DNA from: Veillonellaceae bacterium
GTDB lineage: Bacteria > Bacillota > Negativicutes > Veillonellales > Veillonellaceae
Assembly (NCBI GenBank): GCA_900766245.1
Contig: CAAFUR010000029.1
Coordinates: 1 to 64,000 of the forward strand
Direction: 5' to 3'
DNA length: 64,000 nucleotides
The position numbers and the translations under genes were made by a program. A model generated the notes under the pieces. That model was not told the origin of the DNA, did no database searches, and worked only from the letters and a program-made list of their open reading frames with translations. Below, in pieces: positions 1 through 8,942 of this stretch; within the stretch, counting starts at the first letter, position 1; each line of letters opens with the position of its first letter.

Positions 1-40
1 CCATTTTGAACGCTTTAGAGTTCGTATACTTATGTTAAGC

Positions 41-78
41 AAAAAGAATAGCACTAGCTATTTCCATAGCTAGCGCTA
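41..78 (-). terminator. intrinsic terminator candidate, end of cbi/ABC operon
   Basis: Thirteen-base arms at 49-61 and 66-78 pair with one mismatch around a 4-base loop. On the minus strand the stem is followed by a TTCTTTTT run (41-48), the form of a Rho-independent terminator for the operon ending at 318. Confidence 0.55.
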
Positions 79-128
79 AAAGCTTTTACATGAGTAGCCC
101 CCACATTTGACAAAGAGCCCTAAAACAT

Positions 129-178
129 AAAATGACTACACTAGAGTATGTTTACTCCTGTGTAGTCATTTTTGCTAT
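129..178. terminator. bidirectional terminator-like hairpin
   Basis: Arms 130-141 and 160-171 pair perfectly (12 bp) and enclose a second 5-bp stem (144-148 with 153-157) closing a TGTT loop. On the plus strand it is followed by TTTTT and then a longer T-rich run. On the minus strand the tail is also T-rich. It may stop transcription from both sides. Confidence 0.6.
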
Positions 179-317
179 TTTTTTAATTCTTTAAAAGTTT
201 GGGGAAAGTAGCATTAGCTATATTAGTTGTACGATATTTCGTACAACTGAATTAAATGCTCATGTTAGATTTTTTCTCTTAATAATTTTCATAAACCATA
301 ATCAGATTTCTCTAACT

Positions 318-1091
318 TTAAAGCAACCCCTGTATGCGTATATAAGGAAACTCCCCTACTTCTACATCTGTTCTAACAGCAAATACTTTTTCTAGTAATT
401 CTTCTGTCATCACATCTTTTGGTGTTCCATCGGCCAAGATATGACCTTGATAGAGTACACCGACTCGATGGGAATATTGTGCGGCCTGGTTCAATTCATG
501 AAGAACCATTACAACTGTTAACCCTTCACGGCGATTTAAGTCCTGTAATAACTCCATAATCTCCAATTGGTGGTTAATATCTAAATACGTGGTAGGCTCA
601 TCCAAGATTAACACTTTTGGTTCTTGAGCTAATGCCATGGCAATCCATACACGTTGCCGTTCCCCACCGGATAAGGAAGATACTAGCTGATTCCGCAAAT
701 GGCTCACTTGTGTGGCCTCTAAAGCAGCATCTACTACTTCTTTATCATGAGACCCTTGTTGCTTCCACCAAGATTGGTAAGGGAATCGACCACAGTTGAC
801 GAGTTCTTCTACTAACATATCTTTTGGGATAGATGGTACTTGTGGTAAGAATGCCATATATCTAGCTAATTCTTTATTAGAATAGACCTTTGCTTCTTTC
901 CCTGCAATTTGGATAGTTCCCGTACTTTTAATAGCACTAGTAATAGCATGTAATAAGGTACTTTTACCACAACCATTAGGGCCGATTAAGGTAGCGATTT
1001 CACCTTCGTACACAGTCCAATCGATGCCTTTTAAGACTTCTTTTTCACCGAAGGAGACACGACAATCTTTCACAGAAATTACTGGTTTCAT
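318..1091 (-). CDS. FecE/BtuD-type ABC transporter ATP-binding protein
   Basis: This 257-residue cytoplasmic ATPase probably drives import of a metal chelate or corrinoid. Visible motifs are Walker A GPNGCGKST (37-45), the Q-loop near 84, the signature LSGGERQR (140-147), Walker B LILDEP (161-166) and the switch histidine near 198. It starts at the last base of the permease gene upstream (one-base overlap), so the two are translationally coupled. The position at the end of the cbi operon suggests vitamin B12 or another corrinoid as substrate, but siderophore and heme transporters share the same family. No periplasmic binding protein gene is in view. Confidence 0.85.
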   Translation of the reverse strand: MKPVISVKDCRVSFGEKEVLKGIDWTVYEGEIATLIGPNGCGKSTLLHAITSAIKSTGTIQIAGKEAKVYSNKELARYMAFLPQVPSIPKDMLVEELVNCGRFPYQSWWKQQGSHDKEVVDAALEATQVSHLRNQLVSSLSGGERQRVWIAMALAQEPKVLILDEPTTYLDINHQLEIMELLQDLNRREGLTVVMVLHELNQAAQYSHRVGVLYQGHILADGTPKDVMTEELLEKVFAVRTDVEVGEFPYIRIQGLL

Positions 1092-2089
1092 TAGTCATCC
1101 CTCCTCAATAAATACAAGAAGAATGGAGCCCCGAAGAAGGCCATAATAATGCCTACTGGAATTTCAATAGGACTAAATATAGTGCGCCCTACAGTATCAC
1201 TTATGACAAGAACAAAAGCTCCTAAGAAGGCAGATCCTGGCAATAAGAAGCGATAATCTGTGCCCAACATCATGCGTGCAATGTGCGGAATAATCAATCC
1301 TACGAAACCAATTAAACCCGCTACTGAAACGGCACTGGCTGCTAATAATGCTGCCACAGCAGTCATCATAAACCGTGTTTTTTCAACAGCTAAGCCTAAA
1401 CTGCGTGCTGTTTCATCACCTAAGCTGAGTATGGTCAATCGTTTTGCCCCTAAGAAAGCAAATATCAAGCCCCCTATGGTATATGGAATTAAGACATACA
1501 CTTGTGGCCAACTACGAGCGGCAAGACCGCCTACCATCCATAATAGAGCCCCTTGTACACGATCTCCATAGAATACGAGAAGGGCAGATATCATGGACCC
1601 TAGGAATGCTGCTACGGCTACCCCAGCCAAGATAATACGACTTGGACGTATACCCTGTTTCCAGGCTAAGGCATACACAAGTATGGCCGCTGTCAAAGCG
1701 CCAATAAAGGCAATAAATGGCACCGCATATTCTAGGTAAGGAAATAAAATTAATACTATGACACCAGCTAATCCTGCGCCTGAGGAAACCCCTACAATTT
1801 GCGGATCTGCTAATGGATTTTTCATAACTGCTTGTAAGATAGCACCTGCTACAGCTAGATTCGAGCCTACTAGGGCCGCGACTATATTTCTCGGCAAGCG
1901 AATGTTCCATATAACTAGTGAGTTCGTATCAGATAATGTGGGAGACCACAATGTATGCCAAATTTGAGCCAATGTAGTCTGGGCGGACCCAAATACTAAT
2001 GATAAGATGAGGGCAGCAATCGCTGCTGCCCCAAACACTAGAACGAGAAACATACGCCATGCATTGCGTGTTTGACTCGTTCTATTCAT
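1091..2089 (-). CDS. FecCD/BtuC-type ABC transporter permease
   Basis: This 332-residue, strongly hydrophobic inner-membrane protein is of the usual length for a FecCD-family permease. It has the family-typical segments NIRLPRNIVAALVGSNLAVAG near 62-82 and GLIGFVGLIIPHIARMMLG near 258-276, the latter being the cytoplasmic coupling helix region. It probably forms a homodimer with the ATPase encoded next. Its ATG overlaps the cbiC stop by one base. Context suggests corrinoid import or salvage; the substrate cannot be read from the sequence. Confidence 0.85.
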   Translation of the reverse strand: MNRTSQTRNAWRMFLVLVFGAAAIAALILSLVFGSAQTTLAQIWHTLWSPTLSDTNSLVIWNIRLPRNIVAALVGSNLAVAGAILQAVMKNPLADPQIVGVSSGAGLAGVIVLILFPYLEYAVPFIAFIGALTAAILVYALAWKQGIRPSRIILAGVAVAAFLGSMISALLVFYGDRVQGALLWMVGGLAARSWPQVYVLIPYTIGGLIFAFLGAKRLTILSLGDETARSLGLAVEKTRFMMTAVAALLAASAVSVAGLIGFVGLIIPHIARMMLGTDYRFLLPGSAFLGAFVLVISDTVGRTIFSPIEIPVGIIMAFFGAPFFLYLLRRDD

Positions 2090-2754
2090 TATTTCTTTTC
2101 TTTTCCTTCTACAAATAACATGTCGTTACGTTTTACATCTGTATAGAACAATGCATTAACAACAGATGCAGCAATAGAGCTACCACCTTTGTTACCTTGA
2201 ATTGTAATATAAGGAACTGGAGATACTTCTGCCAAATAATCTTTAGATTCTGCAGCACCTACGAAGCCTACTGGAATCCCGATGATTAAAGCAGGACGAA
2301 TACCTTCTTCTAAGGCAAGGCGCAATACTTCGTATAAAGCAGTTGGTGCATTACCGATCGCCACGATTTGGCCTTCTAATTCTTTACCGAATGTACGCAT
2401 CGCAGCAATAGAGCGTGTCACGCCTAATTCTTTTGCCATTTCAGCCACTTTTTCGTCACGAATTAAGCAATGTGCTTCACTGTTATGAAGCTTCAATGCT
2501 GGTTTAGAAATACCTGTGCGCACCATTTCCACGTCAGTGTAAACATGAGCGCCATTATTAACAGCTGCAATACCTGCCGCTACAGCGCCTTCACTAGTAC
2601 GGAATAATTTCGCATATTCTACGTCACCAGATGCATGGATAGTACGAGATACCACACGAATTTCGTCATCAGTAAATCCCATGTCTTTCACATATGGGTA
2701 AATAATTTCCATACTTTTATCTTCAATTGCTTTAGGGTTTTTAATGTAATCCAT
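2089..2754 (-). CDS. cbiC: cobalt-precorrin-8 methylmutase CbiC
   Basis: This 221-residue enzyme moves the C-11 methyl group of cobalt-precorrin-8 to C-12, giving cobyrinate. The family motif around the catalytic histidine, R-x-I-H-A-S-G-D, is at about 37-44 with His40. The glycine-rich IGIPVGFVGAAESK segment and the downstream EVSPVPYITIQGNKGGS segment are also typical. Length is normal. The gene overlaps the end of cbiJ by 14 bases and shares one base with the permease gene, so it belongs to the same polycistron. Confidence 0.93.
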   Translation of the reverse strand: MDYIKNPKAIEDKSMEIIYPYVKDMGFTDDEIRVVSRTIHASGDVEYAKLFRTSEGAVAAGIAAVNNGAHVYTDVEMVRTGISKPALKLHNSEAHCLIRDEKVAEMAKELGVTRSIAAMRTFGKELEGQIVAIGNAPTALYEVLRLALEEGIRPALIIGIPVGFVGAAESKDYLAEVSPVPYITIQGNKGGSSIAASVVNALFYTDVKRNDMLFVEGKEKK

Positions 2755-3517
2755 CGTAATCCTCCCATAGGGTTTTAAATTCTTCTACTGTTGAAATCGT
2801 CACTGCTCCTTTCGCCGGTGTTGGGCGATCGATAACAATGACATGAACATCTAAATCGATAGCAGCTTGTAACTTAGTGTCTGAACCTCCTACAAGGCCA
2901 GAGTTTTTCATCACAACTACCTCTGCTTTTGTATCTTGGAACATGACCTTATTCATGTCATAAGAAAATGGTCCTTGCATAGCGATTGTATATTTAGGAG
3001 ATACTCCCAAATCTTCCATCATTTGTAGCACTTCCGCCGTCGGTAATACACGGGTCCATACTTCTTTATCTTGTAGAGCTTCGGACTTGGCAAAGATATG
3101 CATCGTCTTACTACCTGTTGTAAGATATACCACCTTACCTAGTTCACCTGCCAAAGTAGCTGCCTCTTCTTCATTGCTCACATGATGTAATTTATCATAC
3201 TCAGGCAATGGCACTTCTTTCCGTTCAAAGCGAATGAAAGGAATGTCCATATCTGCGGCGGCTTCGCGAGCTGTGGCGGTCACAATCGCCGCATAGGGAT
3301 GGCTCGCATCTATGAGCATCGTAATGCCTTTATTTTGAATGAGAGCTTTCATCTCCTCTAAATTCAAGCGTCCTTCATGGACTTCAATGCCTGGATGGGA
3401 TGCTAATTGTGCCCCATATTGGCTAACCACAGACACTAACACAGGTAATCCTGTATGCTCTTGTACTGCTACCGCCAAATTACGACCATCTAGCGTACCC
3501 GCTATAACCCAAATCAC
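2741..3517 (-). CDS. cbiJ: cobalt-precorrin-6A reductase CbiJ
   Basis: This 258-residue enzyme is predicted to reduce the macrocycle of cobalt-precorrin-6A using a nicotinamide cofactor. The N-terminus IWVIAGTLDGRNLA and the IDASHPYAAIVTATA segment near 89-103 are typical of the CbiJ/CobK family. The start codon is GTG, overlapping the cbiH stop in a GTGA arrangement, with a GAGG ribosome-binding site about nine bases upstream. It lies between cbiH and cbiC in the operon. Confidence 0.9.
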   Translation of the reverse strand: MIWVIAGTLDGRNLAVAVQEHTGLPVLVSVVSQYGAQLASHPGIEVHEGRLNLEEMKALIQNKGITMLIDASHPYAAIVTATAREAAADMDIPFIRFERKEVPLPEYDKLHHVSNEEEAATLAGELGKVVYLTTGSKTMHIFAKSEALQDKEVWTRVLPTAEVLQMMEDLGVSPKYTIAMQGPFSYDMNKVMFQDTKAEVVVMKNSGLVGGSDTKLQAAIDLDVHVIVIDRPTPAKGAVTISTVEEFKTLWEDYDGLH

Positions 3518-4338
3518 AGTTTATATCCTCGCGGCGTAATGATATTACCATTTTCCACATACGTTTGGCTGTTACCAATGATAACTAATGTTTGCATATC
3601 GATTTCTTCTTTGTGGAAATGTTCTAAATCAGAAATGATAATGTGTTGACCTACACGACCTGCTTTTTGGACAATGCCTACTGGCGTTTTAGGGTCACGA
3701 TGTTGCAATACTAGTTCACGTACTTCATCTAAATGTGTGACACGTTTTTTACTGCGTGGGTTGTATAAAGCGATAACCATATCACCTTCTGCACATAGAG
3801 CTGCACGTTTTTTGATTAAGTCCCATGGTGTCATCAAATCGCTCAAGCTAATAACAGCAAAGTCATGCATCAAAGGAGCACCCAACACAGCTGCTGCCAT
3901 ATTCACAGCACTCAAGCCTGGAACGATATGTACAGGAGGACGTTTCTCCTCTGCCACTTTATTAGCCAATTCTATAACAAGTCCAGCCATACCGTATACA
4001 CCAGGGTCACCGCTGGATACTACCACCACTTTATAACCTTCTACAGCTAAATCCACTGCTTGTTGGCAACGATCTACTTCTTGCATCATGCCTGTTCCTA
4101 CAGTTACTTTGTCTGCTACAAGGTCTTTAATCAAATCTAAATAGGTAATGTAACCTACTACACGGTCAGCTTGTAGAATCGCTTCGCGTGCTTCTGGTGT
4201 CATGAATTCTGGGTTACCAGGTCCGATTCCGATGACTTGTAATGTACCCGTGCAATGGCTACGGTTGTTCTCGGAAATATTGTTTTGTGTTGCAGTAGCT
4301 CCTGCCCCTGCGCTAGTAATAGTGCTGTCGTTTCGCAT
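3514..4338 (-). CDS. cbiH: cobalt-factor III (precorrin-3B) C17-methyltransferase CbiH
   Basis: This SAM-dependent methyltransferase drives ring contraction of the corrin precursor. The SAM-site motif VIGIGPGNPEF is at 35-45. Further family segments are SSGDPGVYGMAGL and LYNPRSKKR. The start lies 139 bases inside cbiG: the ATG at 4338 has an AGGAG about 11 bases upstream and is the only ATG, GTG or TTG upstream of the SAM motif in this frame. The ATG at 4203 forms an ATGA junction with the cbiG stop but would delete that motif, so it is unlikely. The first 30 or so residues are an unusual low-complexity extension. Confidence 0.88.
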   Translation of the reverse strand: MRNDSTITSAGAGATATQNNISENNRSHCTGTLQVIGIGPGNPEFMTPEAREAILQADRVVGYITYLDLIKDLVADKVTVGTGMMQEVDRCQQAVDLAVEGYKVVVVSSGDPGVYGMAGLVIELANKVAEEKRPPVHIVPGLSAVNMAAAVLGAPLMHDFAVISLSDLMTPWDLIKKRAALCAEGDMVIALYNPRSKKRVTHLDEVRELVLQHRDPKTPVGIVQKAGRVGQHIIISDLEHFHKEEIDMQTLVIIGNSQTYVENGNIITPRGYKL

Positions 4339-5300
4339 ACGTTTCCTACTCCTATTGTTTGTTTAACAAAATTTGATTCTATAATTTGTGCCTCTTCAAT
4401 ACAAGGGGCCATTTCTTCTTGTGTATAAAATTGGATAGGCCATTTTAGTGTTTCCATGGCTTCCAATAATCCTATTTCATCAGCTTTTACGATGACTGAG
4501 GCCGCTCCCTTAACACTTAATGGGGACCGTCCTACATTTTGCAATGATTCTGATACAGCTGAAAGTATCAATTCTTTCGGTGTATCACGGCGACATCCGA
4601 TGCCTACCGTCATAGTCGGTGGTCGCAGCACCAGTGTGACACCTAGACAATCAATGGTTCTATCTGTAATGACAACCTTTGGCTCATCCCCCCATGGGAA
4701 TGCTTCCTCTGGATGAAAGAGAGCATAGTCCACTTGGTGTGCTTGTACAGCCCTTTCAAAGTCATCTGCTAGGGTACTATCCAAATAATATTTGACAGCG
4801 TCTCCATTGACGATGGCTGCATTCACCTTGATAAGCATGGAAAAGTCTTCCACCTTGGCGCCGATTTTTCGAGCCAACACATCTGGTGCGGGCAACTGAT
4901 TCACGTCTGTAGCTGTCGTAATCACCGGAGTCGCACCCGTAATCATTGCTACCTCACTAGTCCATTCATTAGCTCCACCTAAATGACCAGATAATAGGCT
5001 AATCACAAAGTGACCACCTTCGTCCATCACTAAAATAGCTGGATCTTCCGATTTATGCTTGATGAAAGGTGCAATCATACGCACTACAATGCCTGTGGCC
5101 ATAATGAATAAGATACGGTCATAGTCTTTCCACAACTGTTCTATATGCGTTTTCAAAGAAGAAAAGGATATGGCTGTGTCTCCACTTTCACGTTCTACTT
5201 TTTCATAACAGTTCACCACATGTTCCTGTATATAGGCACTACGTACTTGTTGGCCTAGCTTAGCCCCACGTTTTGTAACAGATACGATAGCAATCTTCAT
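4200..5300 (-). CDS. cbiG: cobalt-precorrin-5A hydrolase CbiG
   Basis: This 366-residue protein opens the lactone of cobalt-precorrin-5A and releases acetaldehyde, an anaerobic-pathway step. The N-terminal half has FIMATGIVVRMIAPFIKHK and SLLSGHLGGANEW segments. The C-terminal domain has GIGCRRDTPKEL and the NEVCETTALL-like ending NVCETTALLLA, both typical of CbiG. Its ATG overlaps the cbiF stop by one base. The last 139 bases also encode the start of cbiH in another frame. Confidence 0.92.
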   Translation of the reverse strand: MKIAIVSVTKRGAKLGQQVRSAYIQEHVVNCYEKVERESGDTAISFSSLKTHIEQLWKDYDRILFIMATGIVVRMIAPFIKHKSEDPAILVMDEGGHFVISLLSGHLGGANEWTSEVAMITGATPVITTATDVNQLPAPDVLARKIGAKVEDFSMLIKVNAAIVNGDAVKYYLDSTLADDFERAVQAHQVDYALFHPEEAFPWGDEPKVVITDRTIDCLGVTLVLRPPTMTVGIGCRRDTPKELILSAVSESLQNVGRSPLSVKGAASVIVKADEIGLLEAMETLKWPIQFYTQEEMAPCIEEAQIIESNFVKQTIGVGNVCETTALLLAQGQELLQHKTIFPRTTVAIARVHYKSSESDLVTQNS

Positions 5301-6058
5301 TACTTAGCATCTCGATACATATGAGCAAAGCCTTTGTCATAGAGTTTAGATAATTCATAATCTGTATCCAGTACACGGCTTACTACAATCATAGCTTGGC
5401 GGATAACGCCTTCTTCTGCCACCACATCAGCAATCGTTTCTAAAGTACCACGAATGATGCGTTGGTCTGGCCAAGATGCTTTCACAACGATAGCCACTGG
5501 TGTCGTTTTATCGTATCCACCTTCAATTAATTCTGCTGCCACTTTATCAATCATTTGTACAGACAAGAAAATGCACATAGTAGCGCCATGGCTAGCCAAC
5601 ATAGATAATTTTTCTTTTTCTGGCATAGGCGTTCTGCCTTCCATGCGAGTGATGATCACAGTTTGGGTTACATTTGGCAATGTGTACTCTTGTTGCAAGG
5701 CTGCTGCTGTTGCTAAGAAGGAGCTTACCCCAGGTGTTACATCATAAGTGATCCCCATTTCTTTCAAAGCATCCATTTGCTCTTGGATCGCTCCATAGAT
5801 AGCTGGGTCACCTGTGTGTAAACGCACTACAGTTTTACCTTCTGCCACTCTAGCTTTTGTGACTGCTAATACATCATCTAAGCTCATAGACGCAGAATTA
5901 TGTATTTCACAGCCTTCTTTACAAGCTTCTAAAATTGCTGGATTCACCAAGGAACCAGCGTAGATTACTACATCTGCTTCTTGTACCAATCGGTATCCCT
6001 TACGGGTAATTAATTCCGGATCTCCAGGACCTGCGCCCACGATATGTACTTGTGCCAT
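5300..6058 (-). CDS. cbiF: cobalt-precorrin-4 C11-methyltransferase CbiF
   Basis: This 252-residue SAM methyltransferase methylates C-11 of cobalt-precorrin-4. It shows the SAM-site GAGPGDPELIT near residues 8-18, the RLHTGDPAIYGA segment and the TPGVSSFLATAAAL loop that are characteristic of CbiF/CobM. Length is normal. One base separates it from cbiT and it overlaps cbiG by one base, so translation is coupled through the operon. Confidence 0.93.
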   Translation of the reverse strand: MAQVHIVGAGPGDPELITRKGYRLVQEADVVIYAGSLVNPAILEACKEGCEIHNSASMSLDDVLAVTKARVAEGKTVVRLHTGDPAIYGAIQEQMDALKEMGITYDVTPGVSSFLATAAALQQEYTLPNVTQTVIITRMEGRTPMPEKEKLSMLASHGATMCIFLSVQMIDKVAAELIEGGYDKTTPVAIVVKASWPDQRIIRGTLETIADVVAEEGVIRQAMIVVSRVLDTDYELSKLYDKGFAHMYRDAK

Positions 6059-6059
6059 A

Positions 6060-6641
6060 TTATGCCTCCTGTTTCACTGCAGTTACGATAAAAATAGGGC
6101 TCAATGGATTTAACAAATGGTACGGGCCAGCCTTTCTGAAACGGCTCACTTGCATTTGAAACCCTTCATAAGTATACGGTCTACCTTTTAGTTCTTTTAA
6201 AATCGTATAGCCTGTTTCCATAGTCACAGCGGTTACTACAAGACGACCGCCCACTTTTAACAACCGTGTAGCTTCGTCCATAATTGTACCCATACCACCA
6301 GCACTACCACCGATGATAACAGCGTCTAATTCTGGTAAATCTTCCATACCTTCTGGCGCTTTGGCTTCAATAATTGTTAAGTTTTTTACACCAAATTTTT
6401 CTTGATTTTGGCGAATTAAATCTGTCGCTTTTTCAAAGCGTTCGATAGCATATACATGTCCTTTCGGAGCAGCTATGGCAGCTTCAATCGAAATGGAACC
6501 AGTACCAGCTCCCACATCAAGAACCACGCTATCTTCTTCTATACGAGCTGCATTCATGACTACCATACGAATTTCTTTTTTCGTCATAGGCACATCGCCA
6601 CGAATAAATTCCTCGTCTTCAATTCCAAAAAAATGTCTCAT
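6060..6641 (-). CDS. cbiT: cobalt-precorrin-6B C15-methyltransferase (decarboxylating) CbiT
   Basis: This 193-residue class I methyltransferase methylates C-15 and decarboxylates the C-12 acetate side chain. The SAM motif VLDVGAGTGSISIEAA is at 40-55, and the conserved N-terminus GIEDEEFIRG..PMTKKEIR is present. It is encoded separately from CbiE rather than as a CobL fusion, which is the usual anaerobic-pathway arrangement. Its ATG overlaps the cbiE stop by four bases. Confidence 0.92.
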   Translation of the reverse strand: MRHFFGIEDEEFIRGDVPMTKKEIRMVVMNAARIEEDSVVLDVGAGTGSISIEAAIAAPKGHVYAIERFEKATDLIRQNQEKFGVKNLTIIEAKAPEGMEDLPELDAVIIGGSAGGMGTIMDEATRLLKVGGRLVVTAVTMETGYTILKELKGRPYTYEGFQMQVSRFRKAGPYHLLNPLSPIFIVTAVKQEA

Positions 6642-7264
6642 CCTAATACCACCATTACGGAGTGCCCAAAGCCCTCCAATTTCTGTAATTCTTCTAATGT
6701 ACCGCGTTCAATACGCTCATCTTCATAACTCAATCGTTCACAGGCTGCCGCTTTTGTATCCTTCGGCCAACCATGCTCTTCGATTAAATATCTTGCAATA
6801 TATGCAGGATTTTGTTCAGGATCCGTTAAGAAACCTAACTTACGTCCTTCTGCATAATACAAATCTTTTTCCTCTGGTCGACGACCGTGAAAGCTCATTA
6901 AATCTGCATTGTGCCACACTTCACCAAGTCTAGCAAAGGCAAATGTCATGGAACTAATGCCCGGCGTCACATCAATAGGATTGTTAGGAAACTTAGTTTT
7001 TAAATACGGCAATAAGGAATAATATCCTGTATCACCGCTGACTAAGACTACAATGTCATTGGATTGTAGTTGTTCTCCCATCCACTCTGCCATAGGCGCT
7101 AATTTCGCAATAGGAAAGGTTTCCTGACCTGGCTGAGCAAAATCTTCTAATGCTCGCTCACTTCCTACCAGAACTTTAGCCTGCTTGATTAGATGTAATC
7201 CTCTAGGTACTACATACTCTGGGTTCCCAGGGCCAATACCTACGACATACAAGGTATGTGCCAT
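6638..7264 (-). CDS. cbiE: cobalt-precorrin-7 C5-methyltransferase CbiE
   Basis: This 208-residue SAM methyltransferase acts on C-5 of the corrin precursor. The SAM-site motif VVGIGPGNPEY is at about 7-17, followed by VLVSGDTGYYSLL and DVTPGISSMTFAFARLG. It overlaps the end of cbiD by 25 bases and cbiT by four. It works in tandem with CbiT. Confidence 0.92.
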   Translation of the reverse strand: MAHTLYVVGIGPGNPEYVVPRGLHLIKQAKVLVGSERALEDFAQPGQETFPIAKLAPMAEWMGEQLQSNDIVVLVSGDTGYYSLLPYLKTKFPNNPIDVTPGISSMTFAFARLGEVWHNADLMSFHGRRPEEKDLYYAEGRKLGFLTDPEQNPAYIARYLIEEHGWPKDTKAAACERLSYEDERIERGTLEELQKLEGFGHSVMVVLG

Positions 7265-8358
7265 GATTCTTCTTCTCCTATTTTCTTCGCTACCTCATCG
7301 ACGGCCAATATTGTGCCATCTAAGGTAGATATGATAATACCAACCTTTGCATCTTGCGCAATATAGCGCATAGAACGCAAGGACGCTCGATCCGCAACAC
7401 GCTGATAAATGCCCTCTAAATGCTCCCGTTCAATAATTGGCATAGCTGCTTCTGTAGTTCGGCACTCCATCAACTCTTCACAAACTTCTCGAGATGCCCC
7501 TTCTAAGGCTGCATAAGCCACAATCGTTTCCATACGTCCATCACTCATGCGATTATGGGTATGAAAGCTACCGCTAGCCAATTTAATAATTTTACCGATA
7601 TGACCAATGATGAGGATATTTTTGAATCCAATTTTGACACATTGTTCTAACATAAAACCGATAAAATTACTTGTTTCTGCCATTTGATTGATAGAAATCC
7701 CAAGTTGTTCTTTTGCAATTTCTTGACCAATACGCCCCGGCACTAAGATAGCTGTTGTATAGCCTGCTTCTTTCATGACACACAATTGCGGTACTAAAGA
7801 GTTTTTGAACCCTTCTTCACTCATTGGTTTTACAATACCTGTTGTACCAATGATGGAAATACCACCTTCTATACCAAGAGTACCATTCAAGGTCTTTCTA
7901 GCTAAGGTCTCCCCCGCTGGTACGGACACTTTCACATGGATACCCATACCTTTCGGTACTAATTCCTCAAACACATAGGAAATCATCGTTCTAGGGCCCG
8001 GATTGATAGCAGGTTCTCCTACAGGTAAGGCTAGGCCCGGCTTAGTCACTATACCCACTCCAAATCCTGCTTCATACGTAATATTTCCCGATTGATTTAA
8101 TGTTACCGTGGTCACAATATCTGTACCATGTGTGACATCTGGGTCATCCCCACCATCTTTCACAACGGTTACCATAGCCTCAGTAGGCGATATTACTTCT
8201 ACCTTCGCAATAGGCACAGTAATGAAAGCATCTTGAGGGTTTCGTATAGAAACTTGATCAACTATTTCTTCTTCGATTAGGGCTAAGAGTCCAGCTTTCA
8301 CCCCTGCTGTTGCACAGGAACCAGTGGTGTATCCACCACGCATATCTTCAACGTTCAT
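7240..8358 (-). CDS. cbiD: cobalt-precorrin-5B C1-methyltransferase CbiD
   Basis: This 372-residue enzyme methylates C-1 of cobalt-precorrin-5B and marks the oxygen-independent pathway. The N-terminus RGGYTTGSCATAGVKAGL and the internal PGPRTMISYV, GTTGIVKPMSEE and GHIGKIIKLA segments are typical of CbiD. The ATG has a GAGGG ribosome-binding site a few bases upstream. It is the first cbi gene; the 54-base gap to yajQ holds only a hairpin and no cobalamin riboswitch. Confidence 0.94.
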   Translation of the reverse strand: MNVEDMRGGYTTGSCATAGVKAGLLALIEEEIVDQVSIRNPQDAFITVPIAKVEVISPTEAMVTVVKDGGDDPDVTHGTDIVTTVTLNQSGNITYEAGFGVGIVTKPGLALPVGEPAINPGPRTMISYVFEELVPKGMGIHVKVSVPAGETLARKTLNGTLGIEGGISIIGTTGIVKPMSEEGFKNSLVPQLCVMKEAGYTTAILVPGRIGQEIAKEQLGISINQMAETSNFIGFMLEQCVKIGFKNILIIGHIGKIIKLASGSFHTHNRMSDGRMETIVAYAALEGASREVCEELMECRTTEAAMPIIEREHLEGIYQRVADRASLRSMRYIAQDAKVGIIISTLDGTILAVDEVAKKIGEEESWHIPCMS

Positions 8359-8370
8359 AGTCCCTCACAT

Positions 8371-8404
8371 GATAAAATAGGAGCATCTATTGGGTGATGC
8401 TCCT
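8371..8404 (-). terminator. terminator or attenuator hairpin between yajQ and cbiD
   Basis: Nine-base arms AGGAGCATC (8379-8387) and GATGCTCCT (8396-8404) pair perfectly. On the minus strand the stem is followed by ATTTTATC. It sits after the yajQ stop and directly before the cbiD ribosome-binding site. It could therefore end the yajQ transcript, or act as a partial terminator setting how much message reaches the cbi genes. Confidence 0.55.
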
Positions 8405-8412
8405 CTATTTGA

Positions 8413-8907
8413 TTAAGAACGGAAATTCACAAATTGTAATTCCACAGGCAAGTCTTGCTCACGAAGCATCGTAATCACTGCTTGTAATTGATCTTTATCT
8501 TTACCTGCTACACGTACTTGGTCTTCCATAATTTGAGCCGTCACTTTTAATTTCATATTTTTAATTAATTTGACAACATCTTTAGCCACCTCTTTAGAGA
8601 TACCATTCTTAATGGTCACAACTTGACGTACAGTACCGCCGGATGCTGGTTCAATTTTACCATATTCTAAGTTTTTAATAGCAACATTACGTTTTACCAT
8701 TTTACCTTTTAGCACATCGATGATAGCACCTAATTTGTATTCATCATCACAATGAATTTTAATGGTATCACCATCATGTTCTATATCTGCTTTACTATTA
8801 CGGAAATCATAGCGTGTGCCGATTTCTTTTTTCGCTTGATTTACTGCATTATCTACTTCTTGCATATCCACTTCGGATACAACGTCAAATGAACAATCTT
8901 TAGCCAT
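8413..8907 (-). CDS. yajQ: YajQ family nucleotide-binding protein
   Basis: This is a 164-residue member of the UPF0234/YajQ family. Family members bind nucleotides, and some orthologues have been reported to bind cyclic di-GMP; its role here is unknown. The start MAKDCSFDVVSEVD matches the family start. The ATG at 8907 has a GGAGG six bases upstream, so the TTG-initiated extension to 8919 is unlikely. The conserved SKADIEHDGDTIKI and LREQDLPVELQFVNFR ends are present. Confidence 0.9.
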   Translation of the reverse strand: MAKDCSFDVVSEVDMQEVDNAVNQAKKEIGTRYDFRNSKADIEHDGDTIKIHCDDEYKLGAIIDVLKGKMVKRNVAIKNLEYGKIEPASGGTVRQVVTIKNGISKEVAKDVVKLIKNMKLKVTAQIMEDQVRVAGKDKDQLQAVITMLREQDLPVELQFVNFRS

Positions 8908-8942
8908 ATAAACCTCCAATAATTATTTACATGAACAGTTTA

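Larger units (their letters stand above)
1..317. other. intergenic region downstream of the cobalamin operon
   Basis: No coding region is supported. The stretch holds three hairpins: a terminator-like hairpin at 49-78, a strong T-flanked hairpin at 130-171, and a perfect 10-bp palindrome at 225-248 with a 4-base loop and no T run. The minus-strand cbi/ABC operon ends at 318, so this is its 3' region. Whatever gene lies to the left of the window is not visible. Confidence 0.6.

Noticed and set aside
4201..4203. ATG forming an ATGA junction with the cbiG stop as the cbiH start
   Set aside because: It would remove the SAM-binding GIGPGNP motif, which is needed for activity.
8359..8412. Cobalamin riboswitch before cbiD
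   Set aside because: The gap is only 54 bases and holds a single short hairpin.
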